A stretch of 64,000 nt of DNA from Cacajao melanocephalus (GCA_963573385.1 CAUYLG010076716.1:26400-90399), one strand, 5' to 3'. Positions 1 to 13,935 are shown, numbered from the stretch's first letter. Made by a program: numbers and translations. The notes: a model not told the origin generated them from the letters alone.

Positions 1-34
1 CTTATTATAAGCTCCTAAATATAGACTGATACAT

Positions 35-325
<291 letters not shown>

Positions 326-336
326 AATCTATATAT

Positions 337-433
<97 letters not shown>
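326..433. repeat. compound microsatellite (TA)n(CA)n(TA)n(GA)n
   Basis: Four consecutive dinucleotide blocks follow the Alu tail; the (GA)n block alone is about 50 bases. Such arrays commonly grow from Alu poly(A) tails. Apparent reading frames across it (poly Leu-Ser, Tyr-Ile, Cys-Val) are translations of the repeat. Confidence 0.95.
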
Positions 434-435
<2 letters not shown>

Positions 436-729
436 AATACAGTCACGAATAATGGTTATAATGGCAATAGGCAGACTTGAGTTTTTATAGGAAACCTTAA
501 GACAGGGCATATCTGGGTTTTCAATGGCCACGTGTTCAGCATTCTTTCTAAAGTAAATTCATGTGATATCCAAGCCCATATGTCTCATATATGTGTTCAT
601 ATTTTATACAACCAAATGTTTTCACAATACCAGTTATTGAATTATTTAAGTCATTTGGCACTTAGGAATTTTTTTTTTCATGTAAAAATAGTGGTATTTG
701 AATATCAGTTTTAACACAGTGTATGGTGT

Positions 730-1290
<561 letters not shown>

Positions 1291-1509
1291 GGGAACTTTA
1301 AGAAATGTATGTATACACACACACACATTGTTACTCCTATAAGATAAAATAGTTAAAATGTTATAGTATGTTATAGTACATACTATAATATTCATACAAA
1401 AGAATATTATACTACTGTTAAAATATATTTGAGGAATTTTAATGTCCTGAAAAAATAATTAAAATAAATTAAAAAGTTAAATAAAGCATCCTATTATATA
1501 CAGCATCTT

Positions 1510-1543
1510 CTCTCTCTCTCTCTCTCTCTGTCACACACACACA

Positions 1544-1584
<41 letters not shown>
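1510..1584. repeat. compound microsatellite (TC)n(CA)n(TA)n
   Basis: Three abutting dinucleotide arrays end in about 19 TA units. No gene is associated. The rest of 1290-2610 is AT-rich unique-looking sequence in which I see nothing else. Confidence 0.95.
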
Positions 1585-1588
<4 letters not shown>

Positions 1589-2612
1589 GAAGGAAATCCA
1601 TTTATGTACATGTATAGTGTGTGTATGCAAACAGTGGTTATTTGGGGATTGTGGGATTATTGCATATTTTTATTTTCTTTATATTTTTCTCTATTTCCAA
1701 GTTTTCTGTGATGTTTGTAATATTTTTACCATAACTTTATGTTCATAAAATATTTTATAAGATGTAATGAACCAGTCCAAGTGACATATTAGGAGAGCTG
1801 CAGCAAGAGCACAATCACATGTATACTTCCATGCCTTTAACAAAGAACAAAAGAGTGAAGAGGTGACTCCTAAAATGACTTCTAGTAAATAGCAGAGACA
1901 TCAAGGAAACAAAGACTGGGAATGAACTAAATAAGCCCAATTTTTTTTAAAAAACATGAGGAGCAGGATAGCCAGAGACAGTGGGGTAAAACCTTGCAAT
2001 CTTCAGTTTAATAGGTACTTTCAACAGATCTTCCCCAAGGCACTAGCATTTAAAAATTGCAGTAGAATGAGCTTTTCTCAGGGAGCACACCCCCTAGCCC
2101 TGCCCCAAAGATTTAGAATATGAAGAACACAGTAGTTCAAGCTATAAGGGAAAATACAAAATTATTAACTGAATAAAGTCCCATCACATTTTTTTCCAAG
2201 AGTGAGGTCACATCAAAGAGCTCAAAACAAATATATTCAGTATAAGCCTTTCAAACTTAACAAGTTATCCTGTCTGCAAAGAAAGGAGCCTCATTTCACA
2301 TAGACTCTGTTATATTTAGGCACTGGGTATATGAATTTTTGAGTTTCTGTCTCTGTCTTTCTGTCTTGTTTCACTCCCCAGTCTCTTGGCATAGGAGTTT
2401 CAGCCTGTCTAACTAGACATTTGGGCATCTTCTGGTCTCTTATTCTTAGCAGCGGAACCATCCTGAGAAGGGTAACTTTAGGTTAGAGTGATTCTTATGG
2501 TGCAGGCAAAAAAGAGCCAGAAGTGTTTGGTAAAAAACTTCCTGATTTTACAAAACAAACAAACAAAAAACAAGTTGCTGTGCCATTTACTAGAATGATA
2601 TCACTCATTTTC

Positions 2613-2740
2613 TTTTCTGTCTTCCTCCCTCCCTCTCTCTCTTTCTCCCTTCTTTCCTTCCTTTCTCCCTCCATTCCTCTTTAGCTCTTCCTCTCTTTCT
2701 TTCCCCCTTATTTTCTTCCCCTCCCTTCCTTTCTTCTTCC
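2613..2740. repeat. pyrimidine-rich tract (CTTCC/CTCC-rich)
   Basis: About 125 bases on this strand are almost all C and T, with TTCC, CTTT and CTCCC units. It is a low-complexity homopurine-homopyrimidine tract of the kind that can form triplex DNA. Confidence 0.9.
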
Positions 2741-2744
2741 TATG

Positions 2745-3030
2745 CAAATACTCATTTCATAGCTTTGTCAAGCATCTGCTGTGTGCCACCCCCTGCATTA
2801 TCCAGTGTGAATTAAAGATTAATAAGACCCAACACACACTGAGGTACAACTTACTGTTTTTTGTGTTAGCTCCCAATTGAACTCTGGTATTCATGCAGAC
2901 ACTGATGTTTATTAGGTGCCTGGCACTTTCACAGAGCTCATTTTACCTAATTCCAGCATCTACCCAAAGGTGGGTGTTATCACTATTCCTATAATTCAGA
3001 TGGTTGAATTTCAGCCCAGATGCTTTAAAT
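2745..3030. repeat. diverged L2/MIR-like fragments
   Basis: 'catctgctgtgtgccacc' (about 2775) resembles an L2 3' end. 'tttattaggtgcctggcac' (about 2908) followed by 'cagagctcattttacctaa' resembles another L2/MIR end. These are ancient mammalian repeats and the limits are approximate. Confidence 0.5.
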
Positions 3031-3689
3031 ACCTAATTGAGACATTCAGCTTCTATGGGGAGCTTTCAGGAGTTTACTCTGACTTTTGGGACTCCAAGTT
3101 CAGTGCCTTTTTTTCCCGCTGTGCCAGAACTATTGACTGTGAAGGATTATGTTCATAGTTTGAAGCTTTTACCTTTTGCATACTGCACTGTACATAGAGT
3201 ATACACAATAAATACGTGTATGAAATAGGGCATGAATTCTATTACAATGGTCCTGAATAACTCATTTCATATACCTGTATTTGGGAACATTGTCCAGAAT
3301 TTTCATACGCACATGCATTTTTCATACACAGGAAACTGGTTAGGCATAGACAGCAAGGTGCAGAGCCGGGAGTGAGCCCTCAGACACGTCAGCAGACATA
3401 GGCACTTACACAAGGGCTTGTTTGCGTTCTGAAAACATGCCTGCTCAGATTGGAGCTGGTTACAAAGGACACGTGGGAAGCAAAAATATTCAGTTTCCAA
3501 ATGGTGATCAAAATCACCCTTGAAATCATAATAGAAACATCACATTTGTTTTTATTTTGAGGGTTTAAAAAAGTATCAACATGTAGGGGGAATTATCTAA
3601 CAAATATTTATGTACCCAGCACTTAGAAATAAAAATTGTCCACATTTTGTCAATTTCTTTTAAGATTTTTTTTTTCAAAAAATAAAATT

Positions 3690-4480
3690 TTTTAATGTTT
3701 TGTAATGTTGAAATTTCTTTTGTCTTCCATGCCTGATTCACCTCCTCTCCTCCTCATTCTGCTGAACATCATTAAAGGTCTGGATTCCAATTATTTATAC
3801 ATGCACATGAACACATGTTTTCACAAGCAATTTGTGCTATTTTTATATGTTCATTATAAAATATACATAATGGTATCATACTACTTATTTCATTCTGCAG
3901 CTTCCTTTTTTTAAAAAAACCTATGTTTTTGAGCTCTATGTTAAAATATAAAAATCTAATCAATTTCTTTTATTAGCTATGTAGCATTTTGCCATATGAA
4001 TAAAATAATTTCTTATGCCTTCTTCTATACCTGTTGATGGACATTAAGATTGCTACAAACAATACCACAATAAACATGCTTATACAAGTTTCTAGTTCTC
4101 ATACACACGTTCAAATTTTCCTAAGGTGTTTGTTTACCTAGAAGTTTAATTTCTGGGTGGCATACTAAGTGCATGTTTAATTTTAACACGTATTGACAAA
4201 TTACTCTCTGAAATGATGGTACTAATTTACCTTCTCACTAGCGATGCATTTGATTGCTTGCTTCTCTATACCTTTTTCAATACTGGATATTGTCAGGCTT
4301 TTAAATCTTTGGTAACCTAATATATAAGCAAAAGTATCTTCTCATTTCAGTTTGTATTTCCCTGATTTACTGGTGTAATCTAGCATCTTTTTGTATTTAC
4401 GGGTTGTCCAGGTTTTCTTTTTGTGAATTACCTGGCCATGTGTTTTGCCAGTTTTTTTTCCCTATTGGGTTATTTGTGGG
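3690..4480 (-). repeat. old L1 ORF2 fragment, reversed
   Basis: Reverse-oriented ORF2/3'-end landmarks are visible: 'gttgatggacattaag', 'accacaataaacatgct', a 'ttctgggtggcatactaag' segment, and 'cattttttgt'-like and 'cctggccatg' positions. Divergence is high, consistent with an L1M-age element. 4480-4750 is AT-rich with nothing recognisable. Confidence 0.7.
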
Positions 4481-4749
4481 GATTCTTTTTCTTACTAATT
4501 TATAAGATAAATGTATTTTGAATATGATCCATTTTACTGCTATTTGACTGTTGTAAATGTTTTTACTTAATCACTGTCAAGTTTATAGTTTCATACTTTT
4601 TTTCTTTAGAAAGGGCATACAAGGTCAGTTCCAAATGTGTAAAAGGCTTTATTCTTTTTTAATCCAATGAAAGATGGCATACATAGTCTCTGCAATTGGA
4701 TGAATAGCTGTAAATAGCTTTTGCAGGTCTAAAACTCTTCTATAAAGGT

Positions 4750-5310
4750 CTGTGTTGAGAAATGTTAAGTTGTTGAGAAATGTTAAGTTTATGAATATTG
4801 ATGAATGCTCAGTGTATGCTAGAATATATTGTTTGCTAGGAAGAATGATGGCAAGGAAAACCTAGCTGGCACCACCCCACCCCCCCCAAGTAGAAAACTA
4901 CCTGGGGCATTCTAAAGTGGCAGGACAATGTATAAATACCATACAGCGGTTAAAACAATTCTTTGAGATTATCTGACCCTGCCCCTCTGGCTCCCTCGTG
5001 GAGAATACCTTTTAGCTTGTTTGTAATCAGTGGTAAGCAGGCAACAGCTACCTACTTGGTAGATTTCTGTATTATGAGAAAACACAGAACACCTGTTTAT
5101 TAATAATAATCACCTGTTCAGAGAAAATAAATACGTGGATCAGCGTCTGCTTCAGGCTTTCAGCCTGAAATGCTGTCGGTCCCTGAGGCTCTCAGTTTGG
5201 TAAGACTGCTGGCCCCCCCTAGATAGGGCCCACTTTGCTGTTTTATCTGGGTGTCTGTCTCTCAATTCCTTCAGCTCTGCCTGGGTGGGGGTCCCTACGG
5301 CCAAGCTGGT
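4750..5310 (+). repeat. possible ERV-K-like LTR remnant
   Basis: An AATAAATA signal (about 5124) is followed by a C/T-rich tail containing 'tgtctctcaattccttcag' and 'ctgcctgggtgggggtccc', reminiscent of the R-U5 end of class II ERV LTRs. The left boundary includes an 18-base direct duplication of gttgagaaatgttaa at 4753-4790. I could not find matching TG...CA ends, so this is tentative. Confidence 0.35.
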
Positions 5311-5349
5311 TCTGTGTAGGTTTTCAAAGTTCTTCTCCAAAGCTGGGAA

Positions 5350-7290
5350 GTAGCACTCTTTTAGGTTCTTGGGGTTAGAGAGAGGTTAGCACAATTCCAT
5401 AGACCGGTGGGCAAAACAAGAGGAAAAGGACTTTACTTTTAGAAACCAGTGGCTGAGCAGAATCTACTCTTCTCACAACCTCGAAGTAGTTTGAAAGTAT
5501 TCTTATTAAAATTATCACGTAGCGATCATCATTTAGGCATCTCGGATTTAAGAGTTTTAACTTTGACTACGTCGTGTCTTTCTACTTCTTCTCCCTTCAC
5601 TAAAAGCAGGTTTTAATTATGTAACCATGTTGAGAGCCGTCTAGGGAGTTTTTACCCTTATGCCTTCATCCTGATTGGATAATGGTATGCAAGAACTGGT
5701 TGGGACATATGGAAAAACACAAATATGGGGCAAAAAACTTGGGTTTCTACATAGTTACAAACATACTAGACTATAAACACTATGAGGTAAGGGCCTCATA
5801 TCCTATCCACGATGATCATATCTTCAGCATTTGGCTCAGTTGATAATCCTAGTTAGTGAAAATGTACTGAACATTTTCAATCCACTTCTATTACTGGATC
5901 CCATGGCTGTGTTAGACTATCTATACTCTATGTGGTTCATGCAATCAAAGTGAGCAAGATAGACATAAGCCCTTGCCCTTATGAACCTCACATTCTAGTG
6001 GCAGGAAACACTATAATGCTGGCAAGAAGTGAGAATGAAGAAAAATGATGCAGTGATGCACACCCCTCTCTCTCTTTGGGATATTGGGGGGGCATGTGTT
6101 GGGGGGAAGAAGTGGGGGTTCTATTGTAGAAAATACAGCCTGAGATGCTTGAAGAGTCATGATTTAATAGACTGAGATAGAGAAAACCAGTCTCAGGGCT
6201 CCAAAAACAATCACTTCCAATTTGGGAGGAATTTCAGCCTCTTTGTATTTTGATTTTGGGCAAAAAAAAAAAAAAAAAAAAAAGTCTTGGGCAGTAGGGG
6301 GGAAAAGTGACTAAAGCTCTTATTTTAGATGAGAAGCAGTTAATGAATTTGTAAAATATGCTCCCTTTTTGGGGGAGGAATACAGTAGTTTGCACGTTGG
6401 GAGAACAGCTGGCTCCAATTCAGCTTGGTGGTGGGCTTCAGCTGAACTGGGCATCGCTTAAGTATTTTGTGTATTTCTGATTACCTATCTCTCCAGGAGC
6501 CCAGCTGAGCAAGATAGGTCTTTAAGCTGGTTCAATGCTCCCATCGTGCAGGCAACTACAAACTGTGGCTCACTGGATGATTTAAGAAAAAATGATTGAG
6601 AACTGTAAAGTGCAGCCTCGAGTTCATGTGTAGAAACTGCCATCTGCACAATCAAAACATTCAGATTACTAAGATTTTAAAGATATTAATACAGACTTCC
6701 TTCTTGCTTTGTTTATTTGAAAAATCTATTTCATGTTCCTAACGGCATCTAGTAGATGTTTCTTGCTTCTTCCCCCTAACGCTGGACTAAAAAAAATGCG
6801 TTGTTTTCTGGTCTGGCTTTGTTTTCCTAGCCAAGTACTTAAATTACGGGTGTTTCATAAGTATCTTTTGATGGATTTCCTTGTTTCGTTTATGTTGCTT
6901 TAAGCAATACAGACACTTTGAGATTTCTTTGTATAACCAGTCTTCTCCAAAGTCTTTATTAGAGGTGGTTGATGGAGCTTGTCTGTAGATCTTGCAGACG
7001 TGCTGATTTTTGCACGGACTTTAGCTTCGACACACAAAACTTACTGCCTCTTTGAGGAACCAATTTTTCAGGCTAAGAGAACAAATGAAAGTGTTCGCTC
7101 ATGTTTTGAAAAAATATTTGTATACTTGGGATCTGGAATGTGACAACGGTTTTACACGCTCGTGGGTTTTTGTCCTAAATGTCTGGAGAATTACTTCCTC
7201 ATCTAACGTTTTATTTTCCTGACTTACTCGTCTTTAATACGCCACAGAAAATCCCTCTCGCCCAGTGACTGTCTTTTCTCTAAGATCATT
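5350..7290. other. GREM1 upstream flank, no gene seen
   Basis: The sequence is unique-looking, with a 23-base poly(A) run (about 6260-6282) and a G-rich block (6078-6119). I see no exon signals or recognisable mobile element. Being the proximal 0.7-2.7 kb upstream of GREM1, it may hold regulatory DNA, but no specific site can be supported. Confidence 0.5.
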
Positions 7291-7895
7291 TAGGAATGGA
7301 GGCCTTGACTTTTGACGGTCCTTTTAGTTTTATTCTCCTCCCTTACTCTTCTCTGTACACTCAGCCGAGGCAGCCGGCGTCCGGGCTGAAAGAACCCTTG
7401 GGCGAGGAGAGGAGGGTGTCATGTTGGCGACAGGCTCCTGCTGGCGGCCGGCGAGCCCACCGGGTTAACGGGGGCGCCGGGGTCAGCGCCCTAGAAGTTG
7501 GGGGCCTTGGGCGGGCCGCACGGGAGCCGCGACGGTTGCTCGACCAGAGCATCCCGTAGTCTCGTTCCCTCCAGAGGGGAAGAATCGCGGAATCTGGCGC
7601 AAACCCACCGAGATACTGCTCTTCGCGGCGCAGTCTCCGCTACTGAGCGCGGGACCAACGCAGGCGAAGTCGGGTGGGCGACAGGGAAAGCCCAGACCTG
7701 GGGCAGAGAAGGAACGAGGGGCCGGGAGCCGGGGGGATTTCCTCCCGCTCTTCCCTCTCCAACGGGAGCGGAAAATGTGATTTGCTGTGCATTCCAGGCG
7801 CGGTTCCCTGGGGTGACCTCTCCCAGCCGGCCCGGACGGAGGGAGCAGACAAAGAGGCGAGGCGGGCGGAGAGGGGACCCCGCGGGGAAGCAGGA

Positions 7896-8047
7896 GGGGT
7901 GCGTGGGGCGGGGGCAGTACCGGGAAAGGGGGCGGATAGCGGGTCTGGCGGCGGCGGCGGCGGCGGCGCCTGGCCAATGGAGAGGCGCGGCCCTGGGCGC
8001 CGCGTTCGGCTGCCGGCATTTAAACGGGAGACGGCGCGATGCCTGGC
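7896..8047 (+). promoter_or_regulatory. GREM1: GREM1 core and proximal promoter
   Basis: Reading toward the gene: a GC-box cluster with G runs (ggggcggg at 7905-7912, further G-runs to 7932), a GGC trinucleotide array of about seven units (7947-7968), a CCAAT box (7974-7978) and a TATA-like TTTAAA (8019-8024). Transcription is inferred to start near 8048, about 29 bases downstream of the TATA-like box, where the sequence matches my recollection of the GREM1 mRNA 5' end. The exact start site is inferred, not measured. Confidence 0.8.
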
Positions 8048-8205
8048 ACTCGGTGCGCCCTCCGCGGACCGGGCGACCCAGTGCACGGCCGCAGCGTTAC
8101 GCTTGGTCCCGCAGACCCCGCGCCGAGCCCCGGCGGCTCTGGCCGCGGCAGCACTCAGCGCCACGCGTCGAAAGCGCAGGCCCAGAGGACCTGCCGCACT
8201 GAGAG
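8048..8205 (+). other. GREM1: GREM1 exon 1 (non-coding)
   Basis: This 5' UTR exon of about 158 bases ends at AGAG followed by the donor gtgagc (8206-8211). It contains no ATG, so translation begins in exon 2. The 5' edge is inferred from the TATA-like box at 8019-8024 and similarity to the known transcript. The final bases of the exon matter for translation: after splicing they place an A at position -3 of the start codon. Confidence 0.85.
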
Positions 8206-10814
8206 GTGAGCGTGGACGCACCTGGCAAGGAGTGCGAGTGTGGTGGGGGGAAGAGGGCGGCCAACGAACCGCAGGGACCCGCTGGGTTCCATGCGCCGCA
8301 GCCCTCTGTGCGCGCAGGCCCGGGTGCGCTGTTCTCGGTGTTGAATCGTGCAGAACCATCCTGGGGTCCTTCTGCTGAGATCGCGGACACCGTGATCTTG
8401 CTGCTCTGGGTCTGCTGGGAAGCGTAGGAAAAGGTTGTCATGAGCGGGCAGGATGACCCCAGCTCCCGGCCCCCCCCCCCCCGAACACGCTCCTGATGCT
8501 CGTGGCAGCAGCGCCTGGCACATGCGCCCGTATAGCGAGGGTGCGCAGTCCCGGCCGCGAGAGCGCAGGAGCATTGGGACTAGTGAGTCGGCCGCTGACA
8601 GAGCGGTAAGTTGCCTTGAGAGGGTTCCATGGGCGTGAGGCGCTGCACTGGGTTTGGGGGCGACTTGGGATGCCCATTGGAGTCCGTGGGCTGGAGCATC
8701 TGGAGAATATACGATGTGTGCATTTGCCCATCCCCGAGGTGAGATGGAGACTGGCAAGAGCAGAGCCGCTGTGTTCAGCCACAGCGGAAAATCGAGCCTT
8801 GAGTAACCCGACAGCTGGAGTGCGGGGCGCGGCCCTGCCCGCAGGGTCCCGTGAACCAGCAGTGCTCACACGGCACACACCAACCGCTCACGGACTGGCC
8901 ACGCACTCGCGGGTGCTTCTCCACTCGAGCTTCTTCCTGGCCCCACGCACGCCCGGGATGAATGGTAGACGTTTTGGCGCCGGGCAGTGGCCACCGGCTG
9001 GTTCCCACTTCTGCGCGCATCCCTTAAACTGTGTCCTAGAGGCCCTGGCCTTGCCGCGCCTCGCTGCACCTCACTAGCTCCTGAGGACGAGGAACTGGCG
9101 GCGGAGGCGGGTTGGCAGCTCCAAAGAGCTGAGCGTCTGTGGTTCTTGCTCGCCTCCCGGCTCACTCCGCTGGCCCCTCCACAGCGTGAGGTGCAAGGGC
9201 ACAGTAGGGGAGTGCGAGGTGCATTGGGACTGTCACCTCCTTGCTGGCTAGAGTTTTTTGTAGACTACAGGCTCCGGCAGAACAGACGCGCCACCGCTCT
9301 CGCTTGGCATTGCCTTCAGATCGCAGCTCCTCCTTGGGGGCGCCCCGGCTTGGCATTTATTTGCCTGCGCCAGGCTCTGGCGACTGTCCCCGGCCCAGGC
9401 GGGGAGGGGTGGGTGGCAGGTGACCAGCCTCTGCTGTGAATAAATTCCCGCGTGCCCTGAGCTGTCCCTTAATGCGCTCCCGCGTAGAACCTGTCTACTG
9501 CCTTCCCCTCCTCTACCGACTCGAATCCTGTCTCTTATAGACGGAAATATAGCCTCAGCGTTAGGGGTTAAAAATCTCCTCTTAAATGGTCTGGGGGCAG
9601 AGAGGTGACCACCGATAAGTAATTGGATCTCCTGCTGGAAAGAGCAAATCTGGGCGGTGTGCACGTCTGTTTATGTTCCCCTTCGAGATGGTGCCAGGAC
9701 ACGAACTGATTAAAATAATCTATTGTGTTAAGTGGCTCACTAGGGTTTTAAGCTGTCCCAGGGACCCCAGAGTAGTGGCTTCCTTCTGGCTGTACACACA
9801 AGTTAAATAAATAGCGTAGAAGAGGTTAAGATAACCCCATCCTAGGGTGAGGAGTCCTCTTTCATCCCTAGGGCTTCCCCCTCCTCTTTTTTTTTTTGGA
9901 AGGAGGGGGAGCATGAAAGTCTTGGGGATGTACTTTTCAAAGCAAGGAAGGAAAGATCTTAAGAAAACTATAGATTCTCACTGCCCCCTCAAGCCAAGCC
10001 TACAACAGTAGGTGATTTGATTACTATCTCTGGATAAATTGCACTGTCAACTTGTTAATATTAACTATTTAAAGGATTTTTTAGCGGGATAGTGGCAGTG
10101 TTGTGTGTGTGTCTGTGTGTGTTTAACCCCCAGGTCATTGTAGGAATTAGAGTCTTTTGTAAACTTTGTAATTTCACAGGTTTCCTATTTTCTTAAAAGT
10201 TCATTTTTAGTGAAATGTTTTGGTAACCCACGCTCTGTAGGAAATCCAGGTTGACTAATGTGCTTTTTATGTGAGTAGTTACACAGGGAAGAATACAAAC
10301 CTATTATGTCCCCACATCTCTGAGTGAAGGCTGCCTACCCCGTCTTTGAAACTAAGCCAATGATGCCTTCAGTCTTAATGGTCAAGTATTAAAAGTGATA
10401 AAATTCAAAGAAATTTCATGCCACAGACACCTCCCCCAAAGAACTGCTTGTTGACAGCAAAGCTGTGGAGCATGTTCCAAAACAGTAAAGGACAGCCAGG
10501 AAACCTGAACATTTTATGTAAAGAAAAGGGGGTTTGGCAGACAGTGGTTAGGGGAGGTGACTTCAGCCTCCAACCAAAAAGCAACGATTAGGCAAGTGCT
10601 ACCAGCCCGTGCCTTACATCTGTAAAAAAATCTTTAGTTTTAACATATGCTCTTAGAAATTCAAAGTATAACAGGAATTGTTGGGACAAAAGAAATCTTT
10701 TTCTTCACATATGAACATGAAGATACAAAATAGAAAATTATTTTATTTGTAATATTCTTCAATTTGTATTGTGTTAGAAAACAAATCCATGGTTCCACTG
10801 TTAAGGACATCACT

Positions 10815-11085
10815 GGGTGTCCATAGGACAGTGGTTAAGGACCTGTGTTTGTGGCCAGACGGAAATGGGTTTAAACCACTGGCTCTCCTGCTTATGCGCT
10901 GTGTGACCTTGGACAGATTCCTAACTTTTCTGAGTATAGATTCCATGACTGGTGAAAGGAAGATAATGTTTTCTACCTCATTTCGTTACAAAAAATAAAT
11001 GATAAAATTGGGTCAGAATTCAGCATAATGCCTGGCACAGTAAGGGCTTCAAAATGAAAGATAACTCTTATTAGTAATGGTGTTA
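10815..11085 (+). repeat. MIR element
   Basis: A near-complete MIR: 'cagtggttaaggacctg', 'gtgtgaccttggacagatt', 'ctacctcattt' and 'gcctggcacagtaagggct' occur in the MIR consensus order and spacing. Such elements are ancient (shared across mammals). Confidence 0.85.
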
Positions 11086-13369
11086 GGAAAAGTAGTCATG
11101 TTACACAGAAGCAGGATAATACCGCAGGGTAGTTCTGAAATGAAATCCTGAATCCCGCATTACGCAGTGACCGACACATCCTTCACTACAGAACAGAACC
11201 TATAACTTGGCCGTGTCTCAGTAGTGCTGCTCGGTGAACATTTAGTATTTATTACTTTCTAACTTGGTTGACCTCAAGAATTGTATATAGTCATTAACAT
11301 TCCTAAGAAGAACTTTGACAAACAGAGCTCCTGAGATATTTCCCAACCAGGTGGTCTCCCTGTGCTACACAATGTTGGGCCACAGCCAGATTTAGCTGAC
11401 CTGGTCTTCAGACTCTAGCCTGTCTGTTCAGGGTTTTTACAACACAAAGGGGATGAGACTTTATCCTCTCTGTGTGCCAACCGGGAACTCTTACTATCTC
11501 CTTGGCGCAATTTGTCTGAAAAAAAAATCAGCAATTGTCTTTAAAAATTAAAGATCAAATTAAAAATAAGTTATACTCTATACTCTTCCCAAAGATTTAG
11601 ACCTGAGAAAAAGGAATCGATTTTTCTAAAACCTGGCCTACACTTAGAGCATTTGCAGTTACTTCCACTATTTCTTATGCTGGGAGAATAATTTGATGCC
11701 ATGCCTATTGAATGTCTTCTAATGCTTGATTCATCCAGGAGGTCATTGACCAGAAGTCCAGGCACAGATATTTGGCTTTCACTGTAATTCCTACTCAAAA
11801 CTCCCTTTCACTGATTATGAGGAGGTTGCTTAGCTAAAATGAGAAATACAGCAAGAGTGATGGAAGGAGCTGGCTTAAACTTCCCCAAAAACATCATGAA
11901 CACTGGAAACAGGCCATACACATACCATTTTTGAGTCCTGAAAATTAGAATATTGTGTTCCTACAGGCTTTGTAAAAACTGGAATAGATTGCTATGACCT
12001 GCACAGGATAGAGGTGGTTAATATGGCTTATCTTGCTTGTGGCTGTTTACTCTTGATCCCTGAGGGAAACTGAAAGGAAAGCTTGCTGTAGGGAAGACCT
12101 GCTTTCAGAGTATGTGTCCTTTGGGACAAGCGAAATGAAAGAGAGGATACAGGCAAAGAGGAAAAAAAGGTGGAGATGGGGTGAGACTTGCTGGTGGAGA
12201 ACAGTTGCAAAGAAAACTCATGATGATAAGATCACATTTTTTGAAGAAGCTGAACTGCATTGATGGGAAGTGGAGGCAGAGTTTGAAAAGGAGATACACT
12301 GTCTGCAAAAAAGAATCAAAGGAGATGTTAGGTATCTTGATGCACCCTGGGTCTATGAGATGCAGCTTAATTTAATGACAAGAATAGGCCATTTCATAAG
12401 TGGTAGAAATTACCATACAGTCTTTGTAGCTAATGACTGGGTATGGATGTCATAGGAACCTAAGTCTGGATGAGCTATGGATTGAATTTTTACTATGGGA
12501 TACCCTGCTACATGTTGCCATGGAAAAGAATTGTCCTCAAGAAATGTACATCTTCTGCATTTCCTGTACATCTCTGATATTTACAAAGTGCACATTATTT
12601 GGTGACAATACAATTGGGATTTCAAGTGCGCATCATTCCTCTCTCCTTTCACTGAAGAATCGAGAGCAGTCTGTGGGTGGGGAGAGCTTGGATGATTGAC
12701 CAGGATGTGGCAGAGCCTTGGTTCCACTATGAATTACAGTTCTTACTCCACTGGCTGTCACTCATGTAGAACAGCTAGTGTGCCTCAGAGCATTGCTCTT
12801 CTTTGAGAAGCTGAGGTCTCAGTTGACATTCTTTAAGTTGGTGTTTACTTCTCTGAATAAACAAAGGTTGACAACTCGGACATCTTCCAATAAGTACTAA
12901 AGATTTTTGAATAGGCTTTTAAAAAATGAATAACCATTTCACTTTCTGTAGCTAATAAATCTTATTTTGAGAAAAATTTTAAAAAGCCTGCCTGTCACTT
13001 TAGACCCTTTAGCTTAGAAGGTAGACATACTCCCATAGGTACAAAGTCTGTCCAGATTAAAACTGAAAACCACAGTTGACAAATTGTGAATTTACAGCTC
13101 TGCTGTTGGCTTCTGCCATAGTATTAATTGCAGTGGCTTCAATTAGAAAATGAAACCCATAGCATTCCATATGAGAACTGGTAAAAGTCAGGAACATTTG
13201 GAATTCCTGAAAAGACAAGTCTTGGGAAGCTCTCTAGGATGGAATGAATTTGCCATTCTGAGAGTCAGACATCCAAAGGATTGCAACTGCCTCTTCTGCT
13301 CACGGGCACTCGTGAAGGCATTTGAAATGCAAAGAATGGTAACTCTGTAAATCAGTGAGGTTCATAACA

Positions 13370-13455
13370 ATCATGTATTTACCAAATTTTAACGAGCACC
13401 TGCCTTGTGCCAGGCACTGAGGGTAAGGTGATGAATAAGCCCTCATCAACTCTCA
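13370..13455 (+). repeat. L2 3'-end fragment
   Basis: 'acgagcacctgccttgtgc' plus 'caggcactgaggg' and 'gatgaataagcc' match the L2 terminal motif. It is a short ancient remnant within the GREM1 intron. Confidence 0.65.
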
Positions 13456-13935
13456 GACTAGCTACTCAACAGACGTGAAAATGCCAAGAAGGGAAAGTTG
13501 AGTCTAAAGAAAGCCTTAAGTTGGTTCAGAGAAGTAAAATTGCATTTTTCGGATAGATGTTTGTGGAAAGGTATGGCCTTACGAGGTAAACCTGTCATAT
13601 GCAGTCAACATACATTCCCAGTTAGTCTCAGATTGACCTCTGATGATGAACTTGGAGAGTCTTGGTCTGGGAGGGGTGAATTTGTCTGGAGACCATTTTC
13701 AGGAGTATAGAGGAAGACTGTGGGCATAGGCCTGGGACCATCTCCTGTACTCTTTTGAAATGGACAGCAACTGAATTGTATTTTATTTTAGATTTTTGTC
13801 CCAATTGAACAAATAGCAGAAACTTATGAAACCTCAAATTGACAATGTATTTTGAGACCAGGAGAATGGCTCAATTTCTCCTAGTCTCAGGAAAAATTCA
13901 GTCCTGTATTATAACTTGATTTTTCTCATAAGTGC

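Larger units (their letters stand above)
7360..9460. promoter_or_regulatory. GREM1: CpG island at the GREM1 5' end
   Basis: About 2.1 kb is strongly GC-rich with many undepleted CpG dinucleotides, in contrast to AT-rich DNA on both sides. It spans the promoter, exon 1 and the start of the intron. Long open frames on both strands here come from the scarcity of stop codons in GC-rich DNA and are not genes. In human, this island is known to be methylated in some tumours. Confidence 0.93.

Noticed and set aside
7296..9664. Many 60-239-codon open frames on both strands
   Set aside because: They lie in the GC-rich CpG island where stop codons are rare by composition. They overlap each other in several frames, have no codon structure I recognise, and cross the GREM1 exon 1 donor.
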